DNA of 15,386 bases from Candidatus Agathobaculum merdigallinarum. GTDB lineage: Bacteria; Bacillota; Clostridia; Oscillospirales; Butyricicoccaceae. This document shows positions 1-5,748 of this stretch, in pieces (the stretch's first letter is position 1; the number at the start of each line of letters is the position of its first letter). The notes beneath the pieces were generated by a model, which was not told the DNA's origin, did not search any database, and saw nothing but the letters and a program-made list of their open reading frames with translations. The position numbers and the translations under genes are program-made. The stretch spans positions 1 to 15,386 of the forward strand of contig DXDO01000013.1 in assembly GCA_019115425.1 (NCBI GenBank). Reading direction: 5' to 3'.

Positions 1-145
1 CGTGGTACAGACCAACTCGGCAACTGCGGAAGAATCCGCTGCGGCAAGTGAGGAGCTGTCCGGTCAAGCGGAGATGCTGAAAGCGTTGGTAGGCAGCTTT
101 AAACTGCGCGAGAATAACGATCAGGATGACAACGCGATGTCCTAA
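1..145 (+). CDS. Methyl-accepting chemotaxis protein, C-terminal fragment
   Basis: Only the last 47 codons are present, in the frame beginning at base 2 and stopping at 143-145; the gene enters from the left edge. The peptide contains TAEESAAASEELSGQAEML followed by VGSFKL, the typical end of the antiparallel coiled-coil signalling domain of chemoreceptors, where the conserved glutamate/alanine-rich methylation helix meets a short tail. In the family this domain binds CheW and CheA at the cytoplasmic side of the membrane. The tail after VGSFKL is about a dozen polar residues rich in Asn and Asp. The ligand-binding part lies outside the window, so the stimulus cannot be named. A strong terminator follows about 60 bases downstream, so this gene ends its transcription unit. 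Confidence 0.9.
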   Translation, partial: VVQTNSATAEESAAASEELSGQAEMLKALVGSFKLRENNDQDDNAMS

Positions 146-202
146 GCCCGCTTAAAACAGAGAGTTTTTATCACAATTTGTGCAGCTGATGACATGCAAA
201 GC

Positions 203-241
203 AAGGCCATACAGTCCGGAACGGGCTGTATGGCCTTTTTA
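203..241 (+). terminator. Intrinsic terminator of the chemoreceptor gene
   Basis: A perfect 12-bp inverted repeat (203-214 AAGGCCATACAG with 226-237) closes an 11-base loop and runs straight into a T tract. It lies downstream of the chemoreceptor stop and points in its direction. Confidence 0.9.
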
Positions 242-244
242 TGC

Positions 245-284
245 GAAAACGAAACACGCCCGGGGAAGATTCATTCCCCGGGCG
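245..284 (-). terminator. Intrinsic terminator of the kdpDE-like operon
   Basis: An 11-bp perfect stem (257-267 CGCCCGGGGAA with 274-284) encloses a 6-base loop. Read on the minus strand it is followed by TGTTTCGTTTTC. It lies about 40 bases past the response regulator stop. A TTTT also follows on the plus strand, so it may act in both directions and separate the convergent units. Confidence 0.85.
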
Positions 285-325
285 TTTTCAAATCAGGCAG
301 AGATGACGAAACCGAACAGCGCGAT

Positions 326-1042
326 TCAGACCGATTGCTCGTTTTCCGCCAAGCGGTAGCCAACACCGACTTCGGTGAACAGGTATTCGGGCTCAGCAGG
401 ATTTTTTTCAATCTTGCGGCGAATATTTGCCATATTAACGCGCAGAATCTGGTTGTTGCCGCCTGCGCGCGGCCCCCACAGCTCCTTGATGATATAGTCA
501 TACGAAAGAACCCTGCCCGCGTATTTGCCGAGCAGTGCAACAATGCGGAACTCGCTGAGTGTCAGATGCACGTTTTCGCCGCGTACGAGCACCTGATGCT
601 TGTTATAGTCGATGGTCAAATCACCGACTGTGTAGGTGCCGCGCTGGGCGATCTCTCCGCTGGGCGAGGTGGTGCGGGTGTGGCGGATAGCGGTGCGCAC
701 GCGTGCGAGCAGTTCGGCGGTGCCGAAGGGCTTGGTCAGGTAGTCGTCCGCACCGAGATCAAGCGCTTCCACCTTGTCGCGCTCATGCGAACGGGCGGAG
801 ACCACGACAACCGGAAGGCTGGACCATTCACGCAGACTGCGCAGAACCTCAATGCCGTCCATATCCGGCAATCCGAGATCAAGAATCACAAGATCTGGAC
901 AGTGGGAGGAGAGCATGGTCATTGCCTCGGCCCCAGTGCGCGCCAGAAGAGGATCGTATCCGTTTGAGGACAGGATAGTGGAAATGAAATGGGCGATGCT
1001 TTTTTCGTCCTCGACAATCAGCACTTTCTCGCGAATAGTCAT
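326..1042 (-). CDS. kdpE: KdpE-like response regulator (OmpR family)
   Basis: A 238-residue cytoplasmic transcription factor. Residues 1-120 form a receiver domain with the acidic pair E11/D12, phospho-acceptor D55 in LVILDLGLPD, switch residue S82 and K104 in YLTKPFG. The C-terminal ~100 residues are a winged helix of the OmpR/PhoB type ending in EVGVGYRLAE. The receiver and winged helix resemble KdpE, which in other bacteria activates the high-affinity potassium pump kdpFABC. The start at 1042 is preceded by AAAGGAGT on the minus strand; an open frame continues upstream to 1165 but lies inside the kinase gene and would add residues unlike the family. One base separates it from the kinase stop, so the pair is co-transcribed and probably translationally coupled. 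No kdpFABC is in the window, so the regulated genes are unknown. The family assignment is firm; the KdpE name is good but not certain. Confidence 0.9.
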   Translation of the reverse strand: MTIREKVLIVEDEKSIAHFISTILSSNGYDPLLARTGAEAMTMLSSHCPDLVILDLGLPDMDGIEVLRSLREWSSLPVVVVSARSHERDKVEALDLGADDYLTKPFGTAELLARVRTAIRHTRTTSPSGEIAQRGTYTVGDLTIDYNKHQVLVRGENVHLTLSEFRIVALLGKYAGRVLSYDYIIKELWGPRAGGNNQILRVNMANIRRKIEKNPAEPEYLFTEVGVGYRLAENEQSV

Positions 1043-1043
1043 T

Positions 1044-2120
1044 TTACAGAGACTCCTTTTCAGAAACCGGCAGGCGGAAAACGAATTCCGCACCGTCGGA
1101 TAGATTTTCAGCTTCCATGGTGCCGCCATGCGCATGGACAATGGCCATACAGACCGACAGACCAAGCCCCATATTGCGTTTGCCGTCGCCGGACGGGGTT
1201 TCGCTGCGCTTCAATGTGCCGTCAAACAGGCGCGGCAGCTCCTTGGCGGGAATGCCGTGGCCGTTATCCCGCACGGAGAAGATGGCTTTCCCGCCTTCTC
1301 TTCGGACAGAAAGCTGAATCGCCGTCGTGCATTCTCCGTGGATCACTGCGTTTTCCAACAGATTAGAGAGCACCTGCTCAATCAGGATCGCATCCATAGG
1401 CACGAGCAGAAGCTCGTCCGGTGCGGAAACCGAGACCTGAATATGGGGGAAGCGCTTACGGAATTTGCGCGCCGCTTCGCCGAGGATCTCTTCGGCCGCT
1501 TCCTGCTCCTTGCGGATCTGCGTGTTTTCGTCCCCGATACGGGTGATGGAGAGCAGATTTTCCACAAGGCGGATCAGCCATTGGGCTTCGTTGCGCGCAT
1601 CCTCCAGAAAAACGCGCTGCTCCTCTTTAGACAGCCCGGGCGTCTCGAGCACGGCCGAGGTCGCGCCTACGATCGAAGTTAGCGGGGTGCGGATATCGTG
1701 CGAGACTGAGCGGAGCAAATTGGCGCGCATTTTCTCCTTTTCGCTTTCCACGCGCAGCCGTTCCTGCTCCTTGATCTTGGTGGTCATCGTGCAGGTGACG
1801 AGCGAAACGCCGAGCATGGTCAAAAAGGTGAGCGGATAGCCGGAAAGCGTAAAATTAAACTCCAGATAGGGATAAGTGAAAATATAATTGATACAGATTA
1901 CGCTCAAAACGGCCGCGAGCAGACCGAACAGATATCCGTCTGTAAAGCGGGAAATCAGGAGAACGGCGAGCACAAACACCGGCGAGGCAAACCCATCGCT
2001 GCTGTCCGCCAGACGCAGCAGGAAACATAAACCGACCGCGCTGGCCAAAATCAGGGTAAAGAGCAGAAAATCCCGCAGAGAAACCGGAAACAGCCGGTTT
2101 TTTGTATGGCTGTGCGGCAT
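1044..2120 (-). CDS. kdpD: Short KdpD-like sensor histidine kinase (DUF4118 membrane domain)
   Basis: A 358-residue membrane histidine kinase. Residues ~15-115 contain about four hydrophobic segments of the KdpD/DUF4118 type, including LAVLLISRFTDGYLFGLLAA. Then come a short coiled linker, the dimerisation helix with phospho-acceptor H141 in SVSHDIRTPLTSIVGA, and an ATP-binding domain with the N box LSNLLENAVIHG (~251-262), the G1 box DNGHGIP (~285-291) and the G2 box MGLGLSVC (~317-324). Full-length KdpD has about 900 residues with N-terminal KdpD and USP domains; both are absent here, so this is the short form rather than a broken gene. The start at 2120 follows GGGAGGTG (minus strand, 2127-2134). 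Possible starts at 2153 and 2288 lack a ribosome site and lie inside the structured leader. It presumably phosphorylates the adjacent regulator; potassium or turgor sensing is family inference. Confidence 0.88.
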   Translation of the reverse strand: MPHSHTKNRLFPVSLRDFLLFTLILASAVGLCFLLRLADSSDGFASPVFVLAVLLISRFTDGYLFGLLAAVLSVICINYIFTYPYLEFNFTLSGYPLTFLTMLGVSLVTCTMTTKIKEQERLRVESEKEKMRANLLRSVSHDIRTPLTSIVGATSAVLETPGLSKEEQRVFLEDARNEAQWLIRLVENLLSITRIGDENTQIRKEQEAAEEILGEAARKFRKRFPHIQVSVSAPDELLLVPMDAILIEQVLSNLLENAVIHGECTTAIQLSVRREGGKAIFSVRDNGHGIPAKELPRLFDGTLKRSETPSGDGKRNMGLGLSVCMAIVHAHGGTMEAENLSDGAEFVFRLPVSEKESL

Positions 2121-2253
2121 GCGGCACACCTCCCGACAATCTTCTTCAATCATGTGCCGCAAAATGCGAAACGCTATGAAGGTCTTCGTTATGCGTCTGG
2201 CATATGCTTTGCGGCAAGGGGGATGTGATTCCCCTAAAAGGGCACAGCATCCT
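2121..2253 (-). promoter_or_regulatory. Structured 5' leader of kdpDE with competing helices (riboswitch-like candidate)
   Basis: From the predicted transcript start near 2253 to the kdpD start, the minus-strand RNA can form several helices. The first is GGATG/CATCC at the 5' end (2248-2252 with 2221-2225), holding a small CCCT/AGGG hairpin. The second is GCCGCAAA/TTTGCGGC (2208-2215 with 2156-2163), enclosing two small hairpins such as ATGC-CAGAC-GCAT. The third is TGCGGCACA/TGTGCCGCA (2153-2161 with 2120-2128), covering the bases between the ribosome site and the A of the start codon. The second and third helices share bases 2156-2161 and cannot coexist. This is the layout of a translational switch, but I recognise no known riboswitch class by eye. 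Confidence 0.5.
2127..2134 (-). promoter_or_regulatory. Ribosome binding site that fixes the kdpD start
   Basis: Minus strand GGGAGGTG lies six bases before the ATG at 2120. No other in-frame start has a comparable site. It abuts the start-masking stem 2120-2128/2153-2161. Confidence 0.8.
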
Positions 2254-2259
2254 ATATTA

Positions 2260-2288
2260 AAGATACCACATTTTGCGGAAGATAGCAA
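2260..2288 (-). promoter_or_regulatory. Probable vegetative promoter of kdpDE
   Basis: Minus strand TTGCTA (2288-2283), a 17-base spacer and TATCTT (2265-2260), with an extended -10 TGG just before the -10 box. The boxes are imperfect, but the spacing and TGn support it. The spacer carries CCGCAAAATG, an element also present at the rpiR promoter. Confidence 0.5.
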
Positions 2289-2416
2289 AGGAAACGGTGT
2301 GCTGCAAAGGTGGAAAAATATTGCTTCCAGCGCGAGGGAAGGTGTGCCGGCGGAAGCCGTTTGCGGGAATCAAAAGACTGCACGTCCGTCTTTGGCGGGC
2401 TTAGATAAAGAAAGTG
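2289..2416. other. Central part of the divergent intergenic region, no gene seen
   Basis: The 482-base gap 2121-2602 separates kdpDE from the M50 operon. Its left part is the kdpDE leader and promoter; its right part is the M50 promoter and leader. This middle stretch holds no convincing reading frame, RNA gene or strong repeat; only a weak GCTTCC/GGAAGC inverted repeat is visible. Confidence 0.6.
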
Positions 2417-2445
2417 GTGACATTTTCCCGCAATCGTGATATAAT
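2417..2445 (+). promoter_or_regulatory. Vegetative promoter of the M50-scpAB operon
   Basis: GTGACA (2417-2422), a 17-base spacer and a perfect TATAAT (2440-2445). It is the best promoter upstream of the operon and predicts a transcript start near 2452. Confidence 0.75.
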
Positions 2446-2451
2446 TTCAAT

Positions 2452-2602
2452 CATCATAGTGAGGCCCTGTCGGCTTATTTTTCACAGATCGAAGGAAAAC
2501 GGTTTCTGATATCTGTTAATGTTCGCAAAATGCGGGCACACTGTTTGGCAGCGGGCCGGACGAAAACAAGGCGCTTTTGCGCCGACACGGGAGGAATACC
2601 CT
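2452..2602 (+). promoter_or_regulatory. Long 5' leader of the M50-scpAB transcript
   Basis: About 150 bases lie between the predicted transcript start and the TTG start. A hairpin is possible at 2484-2516 (ACAGAT/ATCTGT with an inner GAAA/TTTC). Another, GGCGC-TTTT-GCGCC, is at 2570-2583, ending five bases before the ribosome site. GCAAAATGC occurs at 2525-2533. No known riboswitch is recognised, and the reading frame through part of it lacks a ribosome site. Confidence 0.35.
2589..2596 (+). promoter_or_regulatory. Ribosome binding site that sets a TTG start for the M50 protease
   Basis: GGGAGGAA at 2589-2596 lies eight bases (counted from GGAGG) before the in-frame TTG at 2603. The upstream ATG at 2519 has no comparable site and would add 28 non-conserved residues. 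Confidence 0.75.
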
Positions 2603-3259
2603 TTGCTTTGGAGTAGCTTGCTAAGCGGCGACCTGCGCACCGCGATGATCACGTTGGCGCTGTCGCTGCCCGCGATTGTTTTGTGCCTGTCCGTCCATGA
2701 AGCGGCGCACGGCGGCGCGGCCTATCTGCTGGGTGACCGCACGGCGCATGATTCTGGACGGTTGACGCTGTCGCCCATAGCGCATATCGACCCGATCGGT
2801 TTTCTATGCCTGCTGCTGTTCGGCTTCGGCTGGGCGCGACCGGTGCCGGTCAATATTTCCAATTTTAGAAACCGCCGCACCGGCATGGCGCTGACCGCGC
2901 TGGCCGGGCCTGCGGCAAATTTTGTCACCGCCTTTGTCGCATACTGTCTGTATTTCCTGATCTGGATTTACGGAGACAGCGTCTTTATGCAGGTGCTGGG
3001 TGAGTTTCTGTCGATCGTGGCGAGTATGTCGGTCGGTCTGGGCGTGTTTAACCTGATTCCGGTGCATCCGCTGGACGGCTCGCGTGTGCTGGACGCCTAT
3101 CTGCCGTTTTCGTGGTCGCTTAAGCTGCAAAGATATCAGCCAGTCATCATTTTGCTGTTTGTCTTTGCGCTCTGGCGCGGATGGCTGAATATCATCATGT
3201 CGCGTGTGGCGGGTCAAATCCTCAGCCTGTCCGCGTGGTTTGTCGGCCTGTTTTTGTAA
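2603..3259 (+). CDS. M50-family site-2-type membrane metalloprotease (YwhC/Rip-like)
   Basis: From the TTG start the protein has 218 residues, the usual size for this family. It is largely hydrophobic with about five to six membrane segments. The zinc motif HEAAH (32-36) lies in the first core helix, and the second signature NLIPVHPLDG (150-159), whose aspartate is the third zinc ligand, lies in a later one; a GPAANF loop is at ~102-107. These proteases cut membrane or juxtamembrane substrates within the bilayer. It resembles YwhC/FtsH-independent M50 peptidases rather than SpoIVFB, since it lacks CBS domains and lies beside scpA, a very common neighbour in Firmicutes. It heads an operon with scpA eight bases downstream. 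The substrate cannot be inferred. An alternative longer start at 2519 is possible but less likely. Confidence 0.88.
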   Translation: MLWSSLLSGDLRTAMITLALSLPAIVLCLSVHEAAHGGAAYLLGDRTAHDSGRLTLSPIAHIDPIGFLCLLLFGFGWARPVPVNISNFRNRRTGMALTALAGPAANFVTAFVAYCLYFLIWIYGDSVFMQVLGEFLSIVASMSVGLGVFNLIPVHPLDGSRVLDAYLPFSWSLKLQRYQPVIILLFVFALWRGWLNIIMSRVAGQILSLSAWFVGLFL

Positions 3260-3267
3260 GGTGAAGC

Positions 3268-3978
3268 ATGGAGTTTCATCTGGAGAATTTTGACGGGCCG
3301 CTGGACCTGCTGCTGCACCTGATCGCTAAAAACAAGGTAAGCATTTATGATATTCCGATCGCAGAGATCCTTGACCAGTACATGGCGGTCCTGCATGCTG
3401 CTGAAGCGATGGATTTGGACGTGGCGGGCGATTTTGTGGCGATGGCGGCGCAGCTGGTTTATATCAAATCCAAAATGCTTCTGCCGCGTCATGAGGAGGA
3501 AGAGGAGGAAGACCCGCGCGCCGGTTTGGTTGAGATGCTGCTGGAATACCAGCGTCTCAAGGAGGCCGCTGTCTTTTTCCGTGAAAAGGGAGAGACCGGC
3601 CGCGATATTTTTGTAAAGCCGCCGGAAAACCTGGGCGAAGCCCCGAAGGAATACCGTCAGTCCCTCAACGATTTGATCCGCGCGGCCAATAACATGCTGC
3701 GCCGCGCGCAGCGGCGCGTACCGCCGCCGGCCAGCGCGTTTTCCGGCATCGTCGGGCGCGAGCCGGTGCCGGTGGAAACGCGCATCACCGCGATCCTCCG
3801 GCGGTTTATTCACCATATTCGTCTGCCGTTTAAGCGGTTGTTTGAGGATGCGAAAAGCCGTTCCGAGATCGTGGCGACCTTTCTGGCGGTGTTAGAGCTG
3901 TCCAAAAACCGCCGTATCCGGCTGGAGGGCGACGGCGAGGATATGGAACTGACGCTGACAAATGACAAAGGGGAGTAA
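3268..3978 (+). CDS. scpA: Segregation and condensation protein A
   Basis: A 236-residue kleisin subunit of the bacterial SMC condensin, which bridges the two SMC heads and binds ScpB to organise and segregate chromosomes. The N-terminus reads FHLENFDGPLDLLLHLIAKN, the hallmark of ScpA, followed by IPIAEILDQYM and AAQLVYIKSKMLLP. A short acidic stretch EEEEEED follows at ~77-83. The C-terminal ~70 residues form the winged helix that contacts the SMC head, including KSRSEIVATFLAVLELSKNRRI. Length is normal for the family (about 240-260). AAGGTGAAGC precedes the ATG, and the upstream stop is eight bases away. scpB starts six bases after its stop, so the two are made together. Confidence 0.95.
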   Translation: MEFHLENFDGPLDLLLHLIAKNKVSIYDIPIAEILDQYMAVLHAAEAMDLDVAGDFVAMAAQLVYIKSKMLLPRHEEEEEEDPRAGLVEMLLEYQRLKEAAVFFREKGETGRDIFVKPPENLGEAPKEYRQSLNDLIRAANNMLRRAQRRVPPPASAFSGIVGREPVPVETRITAILRRFIHHIRLPFKRLFEDAKSRSEIVATFLAVLELSKNRRIRLEGDGEDMELTLTNDKGE

Positions 3979-3984
3979 CGCGCA

Positions 3985-4593
3985 ATGACCGAACTGGAAG
4001 CCGGCCTGGAGGCCGTGCTTTTTGCCGCGGGCGATGCGGTGCCGCTGGACCGCCTGGCCGCCGCGCTGGAAACTTCGCGCGCCTCGTTGATGGAGGCCGC
4101 GGCGTCGCTGGAAAATTTATACGACTTTGAAAATCGCGGCATTATGCTGCTTCGGCTGGAGGACAAGCTCCAGCTCTGTTCGCGGCCGCTGTATGCGGAC
4201 GCGGCGCGGCGCGTGACCGAGTCGCGCAGGCCGCCTTCGCTGTCTCCGGCGGCGCTTGAGGTGCTGACCATCGTGGCATACCGCCAGCCGGTGACACGCG
4301 CGTTCATCGACCAGCTTCGCGGCGTGGACTCGGGCGGCACGGTCGCAGGTCTGGTGGAAAAAGGGCTGATTGAGGAGGCGGGCCGTATGGATGTGCCGGG
4401 ACGACCGATTCTGTACCGCACCACCGAGGCTTTCCTGCGGACGTTTGCGCTCAGCAGCCTGAGCGAGCTGCCCGCCCTGCCCGCGCTCGAGGAGAACGAG
4501 CAGATGGAAATGGATATGCCGCCGGAGACCGCGTCGGAGACGCAGCTGCCGCCGGAACTCACATCCGACAGCGGGCGGACGGGAACGGAGTGA
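3985..4593 (+). CDS. scpB: Segregation and condensation protein B
   Basis: A 202-residue protein with two tandem winged-helix domains, partner of ScpA in the SMC complex. The start TELEAGLEAVLFAAGDAVPL and the central LSPAALEVLTIVAYRQPVTR and DQLRGVDSGGTVAGLVEKGLI segments are strongly conserved ScpB blocks, followed by GRPILYRTTEAFLRTFAL. The last ~35 residues are an acidic, low-complexity tail (PALEENEQMEMDMPPE), typical of family members in being poorly conserved. GGGGAG precedes the ATG by nine bases. It lies between scpA and the DUF2953 gene with seven bases or fewer on each side. No defect is visible. Confidence 0.95.
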   Translation: MTELEAGLEAVLFAAGDAVPLDRLAAALETSRASLMEAAASLENLYDFENRGIMLLRLEDKLQLCSRPLYADAARRVTESRRPPSLSPAALEVLTIVAYRQPVTRAFIDQLRGVDSGGTVAGLVEKGLIEEAGRMDVPGRPILYRTTEAFLRTFALSSLSELPALPALEENEQMEMDMPPETASETQLPPELTSDSGRTGTE

Positions 4594-4600
4594 AACGCAT

Positions 4601-5251
4601 ATGGCCGTAATCCTATGGATTCTTGCGGTTTTGCTGGGGCTTCTGGTGTTTTTGCTCCTGGTTGCGCTGGCGCTGCTCTGGATTCATGTGGGTGTGGAAG
4701 CGGTCGGCGTGAACGGTGAAGTAAGCGTAGAGGCGCGGTACGGCATCATTCGCATTCCTGTTTGGCCGCAGGGCCGCAAAAAGACCGCTGCGCCGCAGGA
4801 GCCGGCAAATCAGCCGCCGCCAAAACCGAAAAAAAAGAGGAAAAGACCCAAATACCGGTATTCTCTCAATCGGGAGACGCTGGATATCGGGGAGTTGATC
4901 GCCCTGGCGCTGGACATGCTCGGCGAGATGGCGGATACGCTGCGCATCAGCCGTCTGCGTGTGCGCGTGCTGATCGGTACGGACGATGCGGCGAAAACCG
5001 GCATCCTGCTGGGCGAAGCCGCGGCAATCACCGGCATGATTGTACCGTTTTTGGAGAATACTTTTGAAATGAAAGATTACCATGTTGATGTGGACGCGGA
5101 TTTTGAAGCGGATCACACCGAATGGGCGTTTACCGTATTTTGTTCACTGCGTCCGCTGCGGCTGCTGCTTGCAGCGCTGCGGCATGGCAGGGAATTATTT
5201 GGTTTGTATAAACGGCTGATCAAGAAAGAAGAGGCGATAGAACATGAATGA
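4601..5251 (+). CDS. DUF2953 membrane-anchored protein
   Basis: A 216-residue protein of unknown function. Residues ~3-28 are one long hydrophobic segment rich in Leu, Val and Ile, a signal anchor. A short beta-rich part with ARYGIIRIPVWPQGRKK follows, then a basic, proline- and lysine-rich linker (~65-85) and a C-terminal domain with LRVRVLIGTDDAAKTGILLG, characteristic of DUF2953. In sporulating Clostridia this family sits directly upstream of ytfJ, as here, so a sporulation or envelope role is a reasonable inference but not shown. ACGGAGTG precedes the ATG. The last eight bases overlap ytfJ, suggesting translational coupling. Recognition rests on the domain pattern and gene context. Confidence 0.8.
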   Translation: MAVILWILAVLLGLLVFLLLVALALLWIHVGVEAVGVNGEVSVEARYGIIRIPVWPQGRKKTAAPQEPANQPPPKPKKKRKRPKYRYSLNRETLDIGELIALALDMLGEMADTLRISRLRVRVLIGTDDAAKTGILLGEAAAITGMIVPFLENTFEMKDYHVDVDADFEADHTEWAFTVFCSLRPLRLLLAALRHGRELFGLYKRLIKKEEAIEHE

Positions 5252-5675
5252 GCATCCCATCAGCAATTTGATGACCGAAACCATGGCGAAAATCAAGGAA
5301 ATGGTGGACGTGAACACCATTATCGGCACGCCGATCACGACGGCGGACGGTACGACGGTCATCCCGGTCTCCAAGGTGACGTTCGGCTTTGCGTCCGGCG
5401 GCAGCGATTTTGCGCCCAAGCACATGCCGGCGAACGCACCGCTGGCCTTTGGCGGCGGCGGCGGCGCGGGTGTGACCGTATCGCCGGTCTGTTTTTTGAT
5501 TATCGGCAATGATGGCAGCGCCAATATCCTTGGCGTGAACGCGCAGGCATCGACCACGGTGGACCGCCTGGTCGAGATGATCCCGGGTGCGATCAACAAG
5601 GTTTCCAGCTTTATGGAGGGCTACAAAGGAAAGGCAGCGCCTTCCGCCCAGCAAACACCGGAAACCGACGAATAA
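5244..5675 (+). CDS. ytfJ: GerW-family sporulation protein YtfJ
   Basis: A 143-residue protein of the GerW/YtfJ family. The order of blocks is typical: NLMTETMAKIKEMVDVNTIIG, then TTVIPVSKVTFGFASGGSDF, then a glycine run FGGGGGAGVTVSPVCFLII, then a C-terminal helix with VDRLVEMIPG. In Bacillus subtilis the homologue is a forespore-expressed spore protein needed for normal germination; this role is known for the family and inferred here. It starts within the end of the DUF2953 gene and is the last gene before a strong terminator. AAGAAGAGG precedes the ATG. Together with yunB it indicates that the organism forms endospores. No forespore-type promoter was recognised directly upstream, so expression may come from the operon promoter. 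Confidence 0.93.
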   Translation: MNEHPISNLMTETMAKIKEMVDVNTIIGTPITTADGTTVIPVSKVTFGFASGGSDFAPKHMPANAPLAFGGGGGAGVTVSPVCFLIIGNDGSANILGVNAQASTTVDRLVEMIPGAINKVSSFMEGYKGKAAPSAQQTPETDE

Positions 5676-5691
5676 TGCCGCTTTTCCCCGC

Positions 5692-5727
5692 AAAACCTAC
5701 TCACACAAATGCTGAGTAGGTTTTGTT
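5692..5727 (+). terminator. Intrinsic terminator after ytfJ
   Basis: A perfect 12-bp stem AAAACCTACTCA (5692-5703) with TGAGTAGGTTTT (5713-5724) and a 9-base loop, followed by GTTAT. It ends the M50-scpAB-ytfJ unit immediately before the carboxypeptidase gene. Confidence 0.88.
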
Positions 5728-5748
5728 ATGCAGGGAAGTGGTGCGGCA

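Noticed and set aside
194..967. Plus-strand open frame opposite the response regulator
   Set aside because: Its start lies inside the chemoreceptor terminator region, and the translation is low-complexity with no family match. The minus-strand gene has clear receiver and winged-helix motifs.
2121..2253. Known riboswitch in the kdpDE leader (c-di-GMP-I, cobalamin or ydaO c-di-AMP)
   Set aside because: Short strings such as CCGCAAAGC and AGGGGAATC recall parts of known classes, but the remaining conserved cores and helix order do not fit by eye. It is kept only as an unassigned candidate.
2121..2288. Longer N-terminus for the KdpD-like kinase (starts at 2288 or 2153)
   Set aside because: Neither start has a ribosome site; the added residues are not family-like, and the region reads better as promoter plus structured leader. 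GGGAGGTG supports 2120.
5728..5748. ATG start at 5728 for the carboxypeptidase
   Set aside because: It lies within the terminator T tract, has no ribosome site and places seven residues before the natural KK-hydrophobic signal peptide.
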